Part shown: positions 28,101-36,508 of the stretch, one piece after another | Layout: each line of letters begins with the position of its first letter | How positions within the stretch are numbered: the first letter of the stretch is position 1 | Assembly (NCBI RefSeq): GCF_021646545.1 | Contig: NZ_JAKIRP010000003.1 | Location: forward strand, 124,001 to 188,000 | Direction of reading: 5' to 3' | DNA from: Chitinophaga filiformis | GTDB taxonomy: Bacteria > Bacteroidota > Bacteroidia > Chitinophagales > Chitinophagaceae | Length of the DNA: 64,000 nt | Notes under the pieces: model-generated | What the model was told of the DNA's origin: nothing | Seen by the model: the letters and a program-made list of their open reading frames with translations, nothing else | The model's database searches: none | Position numbers and translations under genes: made by a program

Positions 28101-28732
28101 CCAGTGACCCGGACATCTTTGCTATCGGAGAGATTGCTGAGTTCAACGGAACGCTGTATGGTATTACGGCGGCAGCAGAGCAACAGGCAGCTGTAGTAGC
28201 CCGCTATCTGTCAGGCGATCTGACAGGTTATTATGAAGGATCATTGTTCATGAATATCCTGAAGATGCATGGTACTGATCTGTGCTCACTCGGTATGATA
28301 GAAACACCAGATGATCCTGCATACGAAGAAGTGGTGTTCATTGATAAGTCAAAGCGGTACTACAAGAAATGTGTTATACATAACGACCGGCTGATAGGCG
28401 CTATCCTGATCGGTGACAAATCGGAATTCCTGGAGTTCAGAGACCTGATCTCCAATAAAATAGAGTTGTCCGAAAAAAGACTGGAACTATTGCGCTCAGG
28501 CAAGAAAGCGACCCCGGTGATCGGTAAACTTGTATGTAGCTGTGGAGGTGTGGGAGAAGGCAATATCTGTGAGAAAATAAAAGAAGGTTGCAACACGCTG
28601 GAGAGTGTATGCCAGGCTTCAGGTGCAGGAATGGGATGCGGCAGTTGCCGTCCGGAGATAAAAGCCATATTGGAGAAGGAACTGCCTTCCGGTAAGAAAG
28701 AAGAGGCAGTATTTATCATGCAAGCAGTTTAA
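25175..28732 (+). CDS. Fused assimilatory nitrate reductase: molybdopterin + FAD/NAD(P)H + [2Fe-2S]
   Basis: A 1185-residue protein joining two enzymes usually encoded separately. Residues 1-705 form a NasA/NarB-type molybdopterin reductase: [4Fe-4S] ligands Cys19, Cys22, Cys26 and Cys54, a Cys in SRLCMSS as probable Mo ligand, GQPNAMGGREVGGL and a C-terminal molydopterin-binding domain. Residues 715-1100 form an FAD/NAD(P)-dependent reductase like the NirB N-terminus or NasC (KIVIIGAGAG, VMIVGGGLLGIELAA). Residues 1115-1165 form a BFD-type [2Fe-2S] domain with Cys1121, Cys1123, Cys1155 and Cys1158. It should move electrons from NAD(P)H through FAD and FeS to Mo in one chain and reduce nitrate to nitrite in the cytoplasm. 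The ATG at 25175 follows the transporter stop by one base; a TTG at 25163 was rejected. Confidence 0.93.
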   Translation: MTGNHQHNKLPAGSYRSTCCYCGVGCGIIVHRDRQGKLSVEGDKDHPVNRGMLCSKGMNLHYTVMDTSDRLYYPEMRYHRHMPRQRVSWDQALERTAAVFSQMIAQYGPESVAFYASGQCLTEEYYVVNKLIKGFIGSNNIDTNSRLCMSSAVAAYKLSLGEDSVPGNYDDIEQTDCIFVAGANPAWCHPILWRRIEAAKAKNPALKIIVSDPRVTQTCAIADIHLQLMPGTDIVLHHAIGRLLIEAGHTDHNFIQQHTEGFAKYRDTVMQRSISSAAAVCGISEDLIYEAAATIGQAKGFMTMWTMGLNQSAVGVNKNLSLINLNLITGKIGKPGCGPFSLTGQPNAMGGREVGGLSNMLPAHRVLDNPAHRKEVQEFWGGTTISDKPGLTATEMFEALNDGRLKAIWIMCTNPLVSLPDARMAEAALQKAKFVVVQEISSKPETLRYADVVLPAAAWTEKEGTMTNAERRITYLQKINDAPGEALPDAEIICRFARKMGYQGFDYENPAAIYAEHCRLTTGTNIDVSGVSYELLKEKRSLQWPYPAGGADQGTPRLFTDHKFYTASTKAIIHAVPDDNRSAPPDPQWPLILTTGRIRDQWHTMSKTGKVSKLKQHIPAPLLEIHPEDAMDRDIREGDIVEIFSENGVVRVKAQLSKSIKKGVVFLPMHWGKILDNDLNRANNLTNRLVDKISKQPDLKYTAVQVKLYQKEAQKIVIIGAGAGACGFVKAYRAINTTDTITVFSKEDQPFYNRVMLPDYISGTQQWAQLVKMTDEEENMLDITLHRGVSVHEIDREQKTVTDSNGNIHAYDILIMAMGSRAATLRDTPPLEGIFTMRNRRDADAFVRHIDPAAGKVMIVGGGLLGIELAASLREMDIDVAVVQRTSKLMDRQLDALGSQLLFEELTDRGIEILYNDEIERFTGLNKLDGIRLKSGRHVPCQAVVMSIGTVPNIELARATHLLCKRGVVVNEYLQTSDPDIFAIGEIAEFNGTLYGITAAAEQQAAVVARYLSGDLTGYYEGSLFMNILKMHGTDLCSLGMIETPDDPAYEEVVFIDKSKRYYKKCVIHNDRLIGAILIGDKSEFLEFRDLISNKIELSEKRLELLRSGKKATPVIGKLVCSCGGVGEGNICEKIKEGCNTLESVCQASGAGMGCGSCRPEIKAILEKELPSGKKEEAVFIMQAV

Positions 28733-28734
28733 TC

Positions 28735-30216
28735 ATGATCAGACATTCGCAGACAGTCAGCATTAATTTTACAGGAGGGATCGTTTCTCCCGGACAACTG
28801 CTGACTATTCTGGATATAGCCGCAGCAGCCAGGGTAACGCAGGTAAAATTCGGTTTGCGGCAACAGCTGCTGATAGAGGTACCCGGCAAATACTGGGAAC
28901 AATTTGAAGCAGATTGCGCCAGCCAGCAGATCGTGTACCATACTTACGGCACTGCACCCAATATCACCAGCTCCTATCCGGCAGCTGGCATTTTCATTAG
29001 TGACAGCTGGTTAAGTGAAGGTATCTATAAGGATGTATTTGCGTTATTCGATTATACGCCTGCGCTGAAGGTGAATATCTGCGACAGCAAACAGACGTTC
29101 ACACCTTTCTTCTCAGGACATATTAACTGGATTGCCGCAGGAGCTGCGCATTACTGGCACCTGTTCATCCGCTTCCCTAAAAGCAGCCGCCTTTTTGCAT
29201 GGCCTGACCTGGTCTATACAAACAGTATCGCCCAATTGAGTCAATGTATCGAGTCTATTGTGTATGAGCGCCCTTCTATCAGTAATGACGAGTTATATGC
29301 GCTTGTTAAGAACAAGCTTGAATACACCTGCCGTCCCGTAACGGCCGAGCTGGAGCTCCCTCCTTTCCACCTGCCTTACTATGAAGGCTTCAACCGGCAT
29401 GAGAATCATTACTGGCTGGGCATCTACCGCCGGGATGAGGAATTTCCTGTGGCCTTCCTGCAGAACCTCTGTAATATATGCCTGGAAACCCGGACCGGGC
29501 AATTGTATGCTACCTCATGGAAGTCGCTCATCGTCAGGAATATAGCGCCCGAGCACAGAAGGTTATGGGACTATATCCTCGGTAAATACGGGATCAATGT
29601 AAGGCACGCGGCGAATGAGCTGAACTGGCATGTGGAAGATAACAGTGAAGATGCTCTTATCATCAAAAGGCATATCATCCGCCATTTTGATAATGCCGAT
29701 GTCAGAACCTACGGATTGTGTTTCAGCATCCGCATCAATCCGGGGAACAACTGCTTTGGTTCCGTTGTGATCAGTAAACGGGAAAGCAAAACCAAGAGCC
29801 GCCTGAAAGGTGACCAGCGCTTTGATATTCTTTATACGCAGGATTTTAACCCGAATTCAGGCACGTTGCTACCCTACCGGACGGCAGTAGCCAAAGAACA
29901 CCTCGGGCCTTATATCACCTCCCTATGCAGGGAATTTTACGAGAACAGTGCGCTTACTGATCCCCTGCTGAATTATGTAGCTGGTCAGCAGACAGTTATC
30001 AGTACCACCCAACCTGAAAAAGAGGTGCATCAATGTACCCGCTGCCTGACAGTATATGATGAAACCATTGGCGACCCCGGCCAGAACGTGGCACCCGGCA
30101 CGGCCTTTCATGAGCTGCCGGAGCAATATTGCTGCTCACTCTGCGAAGCGCCCCTTTCTGAGTTCACGCCTGTTACGGCAACATCTCTCGGATGGCTGGC
30201 CGGAGCACAGGATTAA
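28735..30216 (+). CDS. Sirohaem-reductase-like protein lacking cluster ligands, fused to rubredoxin
   Basis: A 493-residue protein ending the nitrate operon, starting 2 bases after the nitrate reductase stop. Residues 8-75 (FTGGIVSPGQLLTILDIAA...) align by pattern with the ferredoxin-like half domain of NirB (PGGEITPAKLLVIAQVA). The central part keeps the overall length of a sirohaem reductase but shows no C-x5-C/C-x3-C motif, so it should not bind the sirohaem-[4Fe-4S] pair. Residues 430-478 are a rubredoxin domain with Cys434, Cys437, Cys467 and Cys470. It may act as an electron carrier or structural partner for the nitrate or nitrite reductase. Related rubredoxin proteins accompany Bacteroidota nitrate genes, but no role is established to my knowledge. 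Confidence 0.8.
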   Translation: MIRHSQTVSINFTGGIVSPGQLLTILDIAAAARVTQVKFGLRQQLLIEVPGKYWEQFEADCASQQIVYHTYGTAPNITSSYPAAGIFISDSWLSEGIYKDVFALFDYTPALKVNICDSKQTFTPFFSGHINWIAAGAAHYWHLFIRFPKSSRLFAWPDLVYTNSIAQLSQCIESIVYERPSISNDELYALVKNKLEYTCRPVTAELELPPFHLPYYEGFNRHENHYWLGIYRRDEEFPVAFLQNLCNICLETRTGQLYATSWKSLIVRNIAPEHRRLWDYILGKYGINVRHAANELNWHVEDNSEDALIIKRHIIRHFDNADVRTYGLCFSIRINPGNNCFGSVVISKRESKTKSRLKGDQRFDILYTQDFNPNSGTLLPYRTAVAKEHLGPYITSLCREFYENSALTDPLLNYVAGQQTVISTTQPEKEVHQCTRCLTVYDETIGDPGQNVAPGTAFHELPEQYCCSLCEAPLSEFTPVTATSLGWLAGAQD

Positions 30217-30271
30217 CAATACATTTGCATTTTTCGCATATGCACTACAGCAGGTACTTACAGTGAAAATT

Positions 30272-30294
30272 GCTTTTATTTTATCATAAAAAGC
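30272..30294 (+). terminator. Possible AT-rich terminator of the nitrate operon
   Basis: GCTTTTAT and ATAAAAAGC form an imperfect hairpin (one bulged base) about 55 bases after the rubredoxin-fusion stop codon. The stem is AT-rich and weak. No better candidate is present before the mqo promoter. Confidence 0.3.
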
Positions 30295-30341
30295 CATAAT
30301 ACATACACTAAAACGTTATAGAACTATCTTTTTTCGTATTA

Positions 30342-30349
30342 TTTTTGCA
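30342..30349 (+). promoter_or_regulatory. Bacteroidota -7 element for mqo
   Basis: TATTTTTG matches TAnnTTTG exactly and ends 25 bases before the mqo ATG. A start of transcription near 30355 would give a leader of about 20 bases and make mqo independent of the nitrate operon. Confidence 0.6.
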
Positions 30350-30374
30350 GCGCAAATCGCGTAAATAAATTAAT

Positions 30375-31859
30375 ATGTCTCCTAAATCGGCGCCTGACAT
30401 CGTCTTAATCGGTGCGGGCATAATGAGTGCAACGCTAGGCGTACTGTTGAAAGAATTACAACCAGAACTGACCATTGAGATATTCGAAAGACTGGATATC
30501 ATTGCAGGAGAAAGTTCGGATGCATGGAATAACGCAGGCACAGGACACTCTGCTTTCTGCGAACTCAACTATACTCCCGAGAAGAATGGTAGTATCGAGA
30601 TCGGTAAAGCGATCAAGATTGCCGAATCCTTTGAGGTATCCAAGGAATTCTGGTCTTTCCTCGTACAGGAAGGATGTATTAAATCCCCGGAGACATTTAT
30701 ACAAAGCGTTCCTCACATGAGCTTTGTATGGGGTGAGAACAACGTTCAATATCTGAAAAAACGCCAGCAACTGCTGGAAGCCAATAATTTATTCAAGGGT
30801 ATGGAGTACTCAGAAGATCCTGCCGTCCTGAAACAATGGATCCCATTGGTGATGGAAGGAAGAGATGCTTCTGAAAAGGTGGCGGCTACGCGTATGGAAG
30901 CCGGTACCGATATTAACTTCGGAGCCCTCACCCGCGCACTCATCAGCTACCTTCAGCAACAGCCTGGCGTAACTGTAAACCTGAAACATGAAGTACGCGA
31001 CCTCGACAGGGAAGAAGATGGCAGGTGGTATCTGAAAGTGAAGAATCTGGAGACAGGTAAGAAGAGAAAGCTGCATACAAGATTTGTATTCATAGGCGCC
31101 GGTGGTGGTTCACTGCCCCTGCTGGTAAAATCAGACATTCCTGAAGGTAAAGGCTTCGGCGGCTTCCCTGTAAGCGGTCAGTGGCTGGTCTGCAAAAATC
31201 CGGCGGTAGTTGAAAGACATGCTGCAAAAGTATATGGTAAGGCATCAGTAGGTGCACCTCCAATGTCTGTGCCTCACCTGGATACGCGTATGATAGATGG
31301 TAAAAAGGCACTGCTGTTCGGACCTTATGCCGGCTTCTCCACCAAGTTCCTGAAAAATGGCTCCTGGCTTGATCTGCCAAGGTCTATAAAATTCAATAAC
31401 ATCCGTCCTATGCTGGCCGCTGGCCTGGACAATCTTCCGCTGACCAAATACCTGATCGACCAGGTACGTCAGTCGCCGGAAGAAAGACTGGAAGCCCTGC
31501 AGGAATTCCTGCCGGAAGCGAAATTAGAAGACTGGGAACTGGAAGTAGCAGGACAACGTGTACAGGTGATCAAAAAAGACCCTGAGCATGGCGGTATCCT
31601 GGAATTTGGTACAGAGGTAGTAAGTGCAGCAGACGGTTCTATCGCGGCCCTGCTGGGCGCTTCTCCGGGAGCTTCCACTGCGGTATCCATTATGCTGGAA
31701 TTGCTGCAACGCTGCTTCCCAAGAAAACTGGCAACACCTGAATGGCAGTCCAAACTGAAACAGATGATCCCTTCCTACGGACAAAAACTGGCTGAAAACC
31801 CTACCCTGCTGGAACAGGTGAGGACATGGTCAAACGCCGTACTGCAATTGAAGAAATAA
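30375..31859 (+). CDS. mqo: Malate:quinone oxidoreductase
   Basis: A 494-residue peripheral membrane flavoenzyme that oxidises L-malate to oxaloacetate and passes electrons to menaquinone. It has the FAD-binding Rossmann motif [13 protein letters not shown] (about residues 10-22), the family block [16 protein letters not shown] (52-67), [12 protein letters not shown] (about 238-249) and the C-terminal [17 protein letters not shown]. Length matches the family. It has its own -7 element upstream and an intrinsic terminator downstream. Its link to the neighbouring nitrate genes appears to be only positional. Confidence 0.96.
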   Translation: MSPKSAPDIVLIGAGIMSATLGVLLKELQPELTIEIFERLDIIAGESSDAWNNAGTGHSAFCELNYTPEKNGSIEIGKAIKIAESFEVSKEFWSFLVQEGCIKSPETFIQSVPHMSFVWGENNVQYLKKRQQLLEANNLFKGMEYSEDPAVLKQWIPLVMEGRDASEKVAATRMEAGTDINFGALTRALISYLQQQPGVTVNLKHEVRDLDREEDGRWYLKVKNLETGKKRKLHTRFVFIGAGGGSLPLLVKSDIPEGKGFGGFPVSGQWLVCKNPAVVERHAAKVYGKASVGAPPMSVPHLDTRMIDGKKALLFGPYAGFSTKFLKNGSWLDLPRSIKFNNIRPMLAAGLDNLPLTKYLIDQVRQSPEERLEALQEFLPEAKLEDWELEVAGQRVQVIKKDPEHGGILEFGTEVVSAADGSIAALLGASPGASTAVSIMLELLQRCFPRKLATPEWQSKLKQMIPSYGQKLAENPTLLEQVRTWSNAVLQLKK

Positions 31860-31891
31860 ACGAGATTTACATACAGGTTATAAAAAAGAAT

Positions 31892-31920
31892 AGGGGATAT
31901 GGAAATATCCCCTTTTGTTT
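31892..31920 (+). terminator. Intrinsic terminator after mqo
   Basis: Stem AGGGGATAT (31892-31900) pairs perfectly with ATATCCCCT (31905-31913) around a GGAA tetraloop, followed by TTTTGTTTT. It lies 32 bases after the mqo stop. Confidence 0.88.
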
Positions 31921-31967
31921 TAACCTTATCTTATTGTTTCTAAGAGACGTGTTTGAAGCTGTAAGAC

Positions 31968-32654
31968 TTACGCCTTACAGGGTATTCTCACCAGCGCTAC
32001 CACATTCTTCTCCGGTTCTGCCAGTATTTCAAAAGTGCCGTCGTGTAAGGCGGCGAAATACGACATCATATGACATATCGGCTGGTGAAATATTTCGTTA
32101 TCTCCTTTTTCCGATGACTTGAAAGGAGACGAAAAGATATAATTCGCATAAAAGGTTCCCTTTATTTCAAGGTATCCGGGCTCAAAACTAAATACCATCT
32201 TCGGTGTCTGATGGGTGGTTGAGTGCCGATTCATCCAGAAAAAAAGGTTCAGGATCAACTGCCGCATCACGGATTCGTCAATATTAGCCTCCACAGGTAT
32301 TTTACTTTGCTGTAATTCAACGGCGGGAGACAGTAGATTGTTGTATGGCTCTTCACGTACCAGTTGTCCCAAAAAGAAAAGTAAGTTGGTCATCTTTCGC
32401 TTCAGCTGGAAGGTCTTGTCCAGCATATGCTGTATGATCCGTATATTCTGCAGCTGAAAATCAAGCTCTATCACCTGCGATTTAATCGATTCTGCCTGAC
32501 GGGTGATCTTGTTTCCCATCGCTTTCCCGTCGTACAGTACTATGAGTTCAACACTTGAAAGAATGCTTGCTACAATAGATTTCAATTCGTGAAAGATGTC
32601 TTCTATTAGCCGGCTGTCATCAAGGAAATTTTGTGCTGACACAGAACTTTTCAT
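31968..32654 (-). CDS. Degenerate soluble histidine-kinase-like protein
   Basis: A 228-residue cytoplasmic protein with the outline of a HisKA + HATPase_c kinase but broken motifs. The H-box His22 is present in IFHELKSIVASI, but the usual Pro is missing. At the N-box the sequence is LILNLFFWMNRH, with Trp/Met where the catalytic Asn-Ala should be. No DxGxG or GxGLG box is seen. The last strand, with ALVRIPCK, resembles the normal kinase end. It may be a pseudokinase that binds a partner regulator or dimerises with an active kinase. It lies just downstream of wcaJ on the same strand, 134 bases away, so it may be read with the exopolysaccharide genes or from TAAAAATA (minus TATTTTTA) near 32714. 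Function unknown. Confidence 0.7.
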   Translation of the reverse strand: MKSSVSAQNFLDDSRLIEDIFHELKSIVASILSSVELIVLYDGKAMGNKITRQAESIKSQVIELDFQLQNIRIIQHMLDKTFQLKRKMTNLLFFLGQLVREEPYNNLLSPAVELQQSKIPVEANIDESVMRQLILNLFFWMNRHSTTHQTPKMVFSFEPGYLEIKGTFYANYIFSSPFKSSEKGDNEIFHQPICHMMSYFAALHDGTFEILAEPEKNVVALVRIPCKA

Positions 32655-32788
32655 GTAACGCTGTTTACAGGCATCCCTGAAGTTGACCCCGGCGTACCCT
32701 GACTACCGGAGTGTAAAAATAACACTTAAGGCGATTTCTTTTCCATTAACATTCTTACTAATACGAGTAAAATATGCTATAGGAAATG

Positions 32789-34174
32789 TTAAAATGCGTT
32801 CTTATCGCCTTTTATAGTATTGAATACAGTTAAAAATATGATGCGCAGATCGAGATACACTGACCAGTTTTCCATGTACCAGATATCATGTTCTATACGT
32901 TTACGCAAATGCAGTTCATCAGTGATCTCTCCACGATACCCGTTCACCTGCGCCCAGCCTGTGATACCAGGTTTCAGGAAGTGACGGATCATATATTTCT
33001 GAATGATAGCAGAATATTCTTCTGTATGTTTCAGCATATGTGGACGCGGACCTACGATAGACATATCGCCCATGAACACATTGAAGAACTGCGGCATCTC
33101 ATCCAGATTTGTCTTACGCAATATACGCCCGATCTTCGTAAAACGACGGTCATTCCTTGTAGCCTGTTTGCTGTTTGCGTCATTGTTCACATACATACTT
33201 CTGAACTTCAGGCAACGGAAAGTTTCATTATTACGTCCGGTACGATGTTGTATAAAGAATACAGGACCTCTCGATTCCAGCTTCACCAGCAATGCCAGTA
33301 AAGGTATGAGCCAGCTCAGAATGAAAAGCATCACAGCACCGCTGAACACAATATCAAAAATACGCTTCCTCAACCGGTTGGCAATATCATCCAGTGGTTC
33401 TGCCCTCAGTGATATGATAGGTATATTGTCCAGGTAGTCTATATATATCTGGCGGTTCACGAACATCTTGAAGTCCGGTACAAAGCGGAAACGGATAAAA
33501 TGACGTTCTGCTTCATGTGCCAGCGTATACAGGTAAGGGAACTGCTCCGGCGATAATGTAGAGTAGATCTCCCGGATGTTGTTTGACTGCGCATAAGGTA
33601 TACAATCCTTCAGCGTACCTATCACCGGATATAAAGACAGCTCATGCACATTGCTGTATTCTTCAAAATAACCTTCAAAACGCAGGTTACTCTTGCGGCC
33701 GATAAAATTGTCCACCAGTTGTTTTGAAAGCTCATTATAGCCCACAATTACGACTTTACGCTCTATCTCCTTACGATGAATGATATAGTTGGTAAGCATG
33801 TAAAAGAAGAGCCTGTCCAGCAGCACAACCAATATGAACAATGTCATATAGGTAACAATGAAGATCCTGTTAAAAGCTTCCTTGTTCAGGAATACAAAAG
33901 CAAGCAGCAGTAGCAGATACAACATGATGCTCTGCAACAGCTTTTTGATAATTCTTTCTACAGACATCTGCTGGCTCATGAAATAAATACCCGTTGTATA
34001 CAGGGCCACGATCCATGCAATATTTGAGGCCAGCAGGAAAGTATCTCTGTTTACACTCACCGGCACGCCATACTGCTGCAGCCAGTAGAGCGTAAAAAAG
34101 AAGAAGGCATTGAGGCATATAAAATCCAGCACAAGGATCTGGATGCTGCATATTTTAAGATAACGGTCCAACAT
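32789..34174 (-). CDS. wcaJ: Undecaprenyl-phosphate glucose phosphotransferase (WcaJ family)
   Basis: A 461-residue polyisoprenyl-phosphate hexose-1-phosphate transferase that starts the repeat unit by putting glucose-1-phosphate on undecaprenyl phosphate. Four N-terminal membrane helices (about 10-130), a CoA-binding-like cytosolic domain (about 140-260), one re-entrant helix (about 275-297) and the catalytic bacterial sugar transferase domain: FIQHRTGRNN, CLKFRSM, KTNLDEMPQFFNVFMGDMSIVGPRP and KPGITGWAQVNGYRGE. It is the last gene of the exopolysaccharide cluster, 22 bases after the WcaI-like gene. Glucose as substrate is inferred from the subfamily. Confidence 0.93.
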   Translation of the reverse strand: MLDRYLKICSIQILVLDFICLNAFFFFTLYWLQQYGVPVSVNRDTFLLASNIAWIVALYTTGIYFMSQQMSVERIIKKLLQSIMLYLLLLLAFVFLNKEAFNRIFIVTYMTLFILVVLLDRLFFYMLTNYIIHRKEIERKVVIVGYNELSKQLVDNFIGRKSNLRFEGYFEEYSNVHELSLYPVIGTLKDCIPYAQSNNIREIYSTLSPEQFPYLYTLAHEAERHFIRFRFVPDFKMFVNRQIYIDYLDNIPIISLRAEPLDDIANRLRKRIFDIVFSGAVMLFILSWLIPLLALLVKLESRGPVFFIQHRTGRNNETFRCLKFRSMYVNNDANSKQATRNDRRFTKIGRILRKTNLDEMPQFFNVFMGDMSIVGPRPHMLKHTEEYSAIIQKYMIRHFLKPGITGWAQVNGYRGEITDELHLRKRIEHDIWYMENWSVYLDLRIIFLTVFNTIKGDKNAF

Positions 34175-34196
34175 ATAAAGTAAGGTTCAAATGATG

Positions 34197-35447
34197 TTAA
34201 CTAACTACTACGGCTTCTTCAAAACGTGACATTATTTTTCCTACAGACAGGTGTGTTTCGGCATACACACGCCCGTTCCTTGCTATCTCTGAAGCATTGT
34301 CCTGCATAGCCCTGACAATACCGTCAGTGAGCGCCTGCTGATCTTCCGCTTTTACCAGTATACCCATATTATGTTTGCTTACCAGTTCATGCAGGCTCGT
34401 TCCGCTATTCGCAGTGATCAGCGCCAATCCTCCTACTGACAGGATAGTGGTCAGTTTGGATGGCATTACCAGGTCGCTTGCATTGCCCTTTTGTATCACC
34501 AGGTGTACATCGGCCATATTGAGGAAATGATTGAACTTCTCGAACGGTTGCAGCGGGAAGAAGATAACATTGTGAAGTCCTCTTGACTCTGCCTCCGCCT
34601 TCAGCTTCTCCTTGTATGGACCTGAACCACAGATCAGGAATTTCAGCTGTTTATCATCCTTCAGTGTTTCAGCAGTATTCAGGATAGCTTCCAGTCCCTG
34701 TTTCTCCCCTATTGCACCTGAATACAGTACGATCCTGTCATTGACATCAAAGCCATACTCCGTCTTCAGTGCTGCACGGTTCTCAATGGGATGGAACAAT
34801 GTAACGTCCACCCAGTTAGGAAAGAAGAAAATATCCTTGCCGGCCTTCTCCCCGATCTTGCGCATCATACCATCAGATATGCTGCTCACCATATCTGCAT
34901 GTTTGAAGATATAGCGCTCCAGCCCGAACAATGCTTTGATGAGTTTAGGCGACTTGATCATGTTCAGATCACGCGCTGCTTCTATCTGCATATCCTGTAT
35001 GTGATAGAGGAACTTCGCACCTTTAAATTTCTTGTACAGTACTGCCAGTAAGCCCAGATGGAAAGGTGGCACTACTGTGATCACCACATCGAACTTTTTA
35101 CGGGGCAGTAATTGCAGTATTTTAAAGAAGGCTGATACTGCAAAGGAAAAGTCCAGCATGATACGCGTCTTACCCGATGGTTTTGCGGGTACGTACTGCG
35201 GACAACGATATACAGTGATCTTTCCTCCCTGTCCGTTGCTTTCTTCAATCACTTCTTTCTTATACCAGTTCTTGTTCTTGTCGTATGGAGGCTGCACCTT
35301 CCACTCCGGATAATAAGGATAACTGGTGATGACGGTACAATCGTAGCCCTGGGCTGCCAGCCATTTGATCATTTCACCATTGTACTTACCTATTCCGGTG
35401 GGTTCCGGCGAGAAATTACCTCCAATCAATAGTAATCGCTTGGACAT
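34197..35447 (-). CDS. wcaI: Colanic-acid-type glycosyltransferase WcaI (GT4)
   Basis: A 416-residue GT-B glycosyltransferase. The N-terminal block (LLIGGNFSPEPTGIGKYNGEM, about 5-25) and YPYYPEW are diagnostic of the WcaI family. The C-terminal GT4 domain shows LYSGAIGEKQGLEAIL and the donor-binding ...PSKLTTILSVGGLALITA region. WcaI acts early in colanic acid unit assembly, probably adding fucose in E. coli; the sugar here is not known. It lies between wcaF and wcaJ, an order also seen in other Bacteroidota polysaccharide loci. Confidence 0.88.
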   Translation of the reverse strand: MSKRLLLIGGNFSPEPTGIGKYNGEMIKWLAAQGYDCTVITSYPYYPEWKVQPPYDKNKNWYKKEVIEESNGQGGKITVYRCPQYVPAKPSGKTRIMLDFSFAVSAFFKILQLLPRKKFDVVITVVPPFHLGLLAVLYKKFKGAKFLYHIQDMQIEAARDLNMIKSPKLIKALFGLERYIFKHADMVSSISDGMMRKIGEKAGKDIFFFPNWVDVTLFHPIENRAALKTEYGFDVNDRIVLYSGAIGEKQGLEAILNTAETLKDDKQLKFLICGSGPYKEKLKAEAESRGLHNVIFFPLQPFEKFNHFLNMADVHLVIQKGNASDLVMPSKLTTILSVGGLALITANSGTSLHELVSKHNMGILVKAEDQQALTDGIVRAMQDNASEIARNGRVYAETHLSVGKIMSRFEEAVVVS

Positions 35448-35474
35448 ACCGCTATATAGATTTCTGTTTTTTTA

Positions 35475-36041
35475 TTATCTCCATCTCTCTGACACAAAAG
35501 CCAGAGGATTGCCTTTGAATATACCATTCTGTGATACCGAGGCAGTCACTACTGAACCTGCAGTGATCACGGTATCTGTTCCTACAGTAACACCTGGCCC
35601 GATGAATACACAGGCGCCTACCCAGCATCCATCCATCAGTGTAATAGGTGCATTGCGGTAAGGCATGGCAGGATGCCGGAAATTGTGATTACCTCCACAG
35701 AGGAACGCACGTTGCGACACACACACGTTATTGCCTATCACCAGTGGCTCAAAATTGAGCAGGTAAGCTTCTTCGCCCAACCATACATCATTGCCGATCT
35801 CCAGTTTCCATGGGAAATGGATATTCACTCTGGGTTTGATCACTACACCACTCCCTACTTTGGCTCCGAAGAGGCGCAGTAATCTCGCCTTAATACCGGA
35901 GGGCACAGGAAAAGCTGTCAGGAAGAACAGCATCTTGACCATGTACCAGCAGGTTTCTTTTAATTTACCAGCGCCGCGGTCCAGGCCTTCAGAGGCATTA
36001 AAGTCTTTTAAGCGGACCTGTGACAGATAAAAGTTATCCAT
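35475..36041 (-). CDS. wcaF: WcaF-type hexapeptide-repeat acetyltransferase
   Basis: A 188-residue left-handed beta-helix O-acetyltransferase. The N-terminal part is typical of WcaF (NFYLSQVRLKDFNAS, then GAGKLKETCWYMVKMLFF). The hexapeptide region (about 70-180) contains GNHNFRHPAM, with the catalytic His, and GPGVTVGTDTVITAGSVV. It should transfer acetyl from acetyl-CoA to a sugar of the lipid-linked unit. The VanZ gene stops 5 bases upstream of its start, within the operon. Confidence 0.88.
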   Translation of the reverse strand: MDNFYLSQVRLKDFNASEGLDRGAGKLKETCWYMVKMLFFLTAFPVPSGIKARLLRLFGAKVGSGVVIKPRVNIHFPWKLEIGNDVWLGEEAYLLNFEPLVIGNNVCVSQRAFLCGGNHNFRHPAMPYRNAPITLMDGCWVGACVFIGPGVTVGTDTVITAGSVVTASVSQNGIFKGNPLAFVSERWR

Positions 36042-36046
36042 TGCTA

Positions 36047-36508
36047 TCAGGAATTATTATAAACAAGTACTACATCTTTCTTTACCAGCAAACGATAGGT
36101 GTAAAGTCCCAGGTAAGCCCCCAGCGTGTTCAGCACAATATCATCAGCATCGAAAACACCGATCATAAAGGTCAGCTGCAACACCTCAATACACAGACTG
36201 AAAAAGAATGCAGTTATTACTACTCTAAATTTATTGGCAGGTGTTCCTGACAATGCATCTCCAAGGAAGCCAAATGGCATGAACAATATGATATTGCCCA
36301 GTAAATTCAGCAGAAAGAAAAGCCAGTGTCTGATAGAATGACCGGCTTCAACAATGAAATCGTAAGTACTCTTCAGTGGCATCCATCTCGGCGGAGCATA
36401 GTGTTCGCCGGCACTCCTTGTTGGCTCCAGGAAAACGATATACAACAATGCTGCTATATAGATGATCATCGTCACCACAACCACTCGCCTCTTTACTCTT
36501 AATATCAT
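36047..36508 (-). CDS. VanZ-family membrane protein
   Basis: A 153-residue protein with four hydrophobic segments (about 10-30, 62-82, 95-115, 122-140). It shows the VanZ-like pattern NLLGNIILFMPFGFLG in the second helix and DADDIVLNTLGAYLGL in the last. The family lends teicoplanin resistance in one case, but most members have unknown roles and are often seen in polysaccharide loci. Its ATG overlaps the stop of... the GT2 gene downstream overlaps this gene's start region by four bases, so the two are read from one mRNA. Confidence 0.8.
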   Translation of the reverse strand: MILRVKRRVVVVTMIIYIAALLYIVFLEPTRSAGEHYAPPRWMPLKSTYDFIVEAGHSIRHWLFFLLNLLGNIILFMPFGFLGDALSGTPANKFRVVITAFFFSLCIEVLQLTFMIGVFDADDIVLNTLGAYLGLYTYRLLVKKDVVLVYNNS

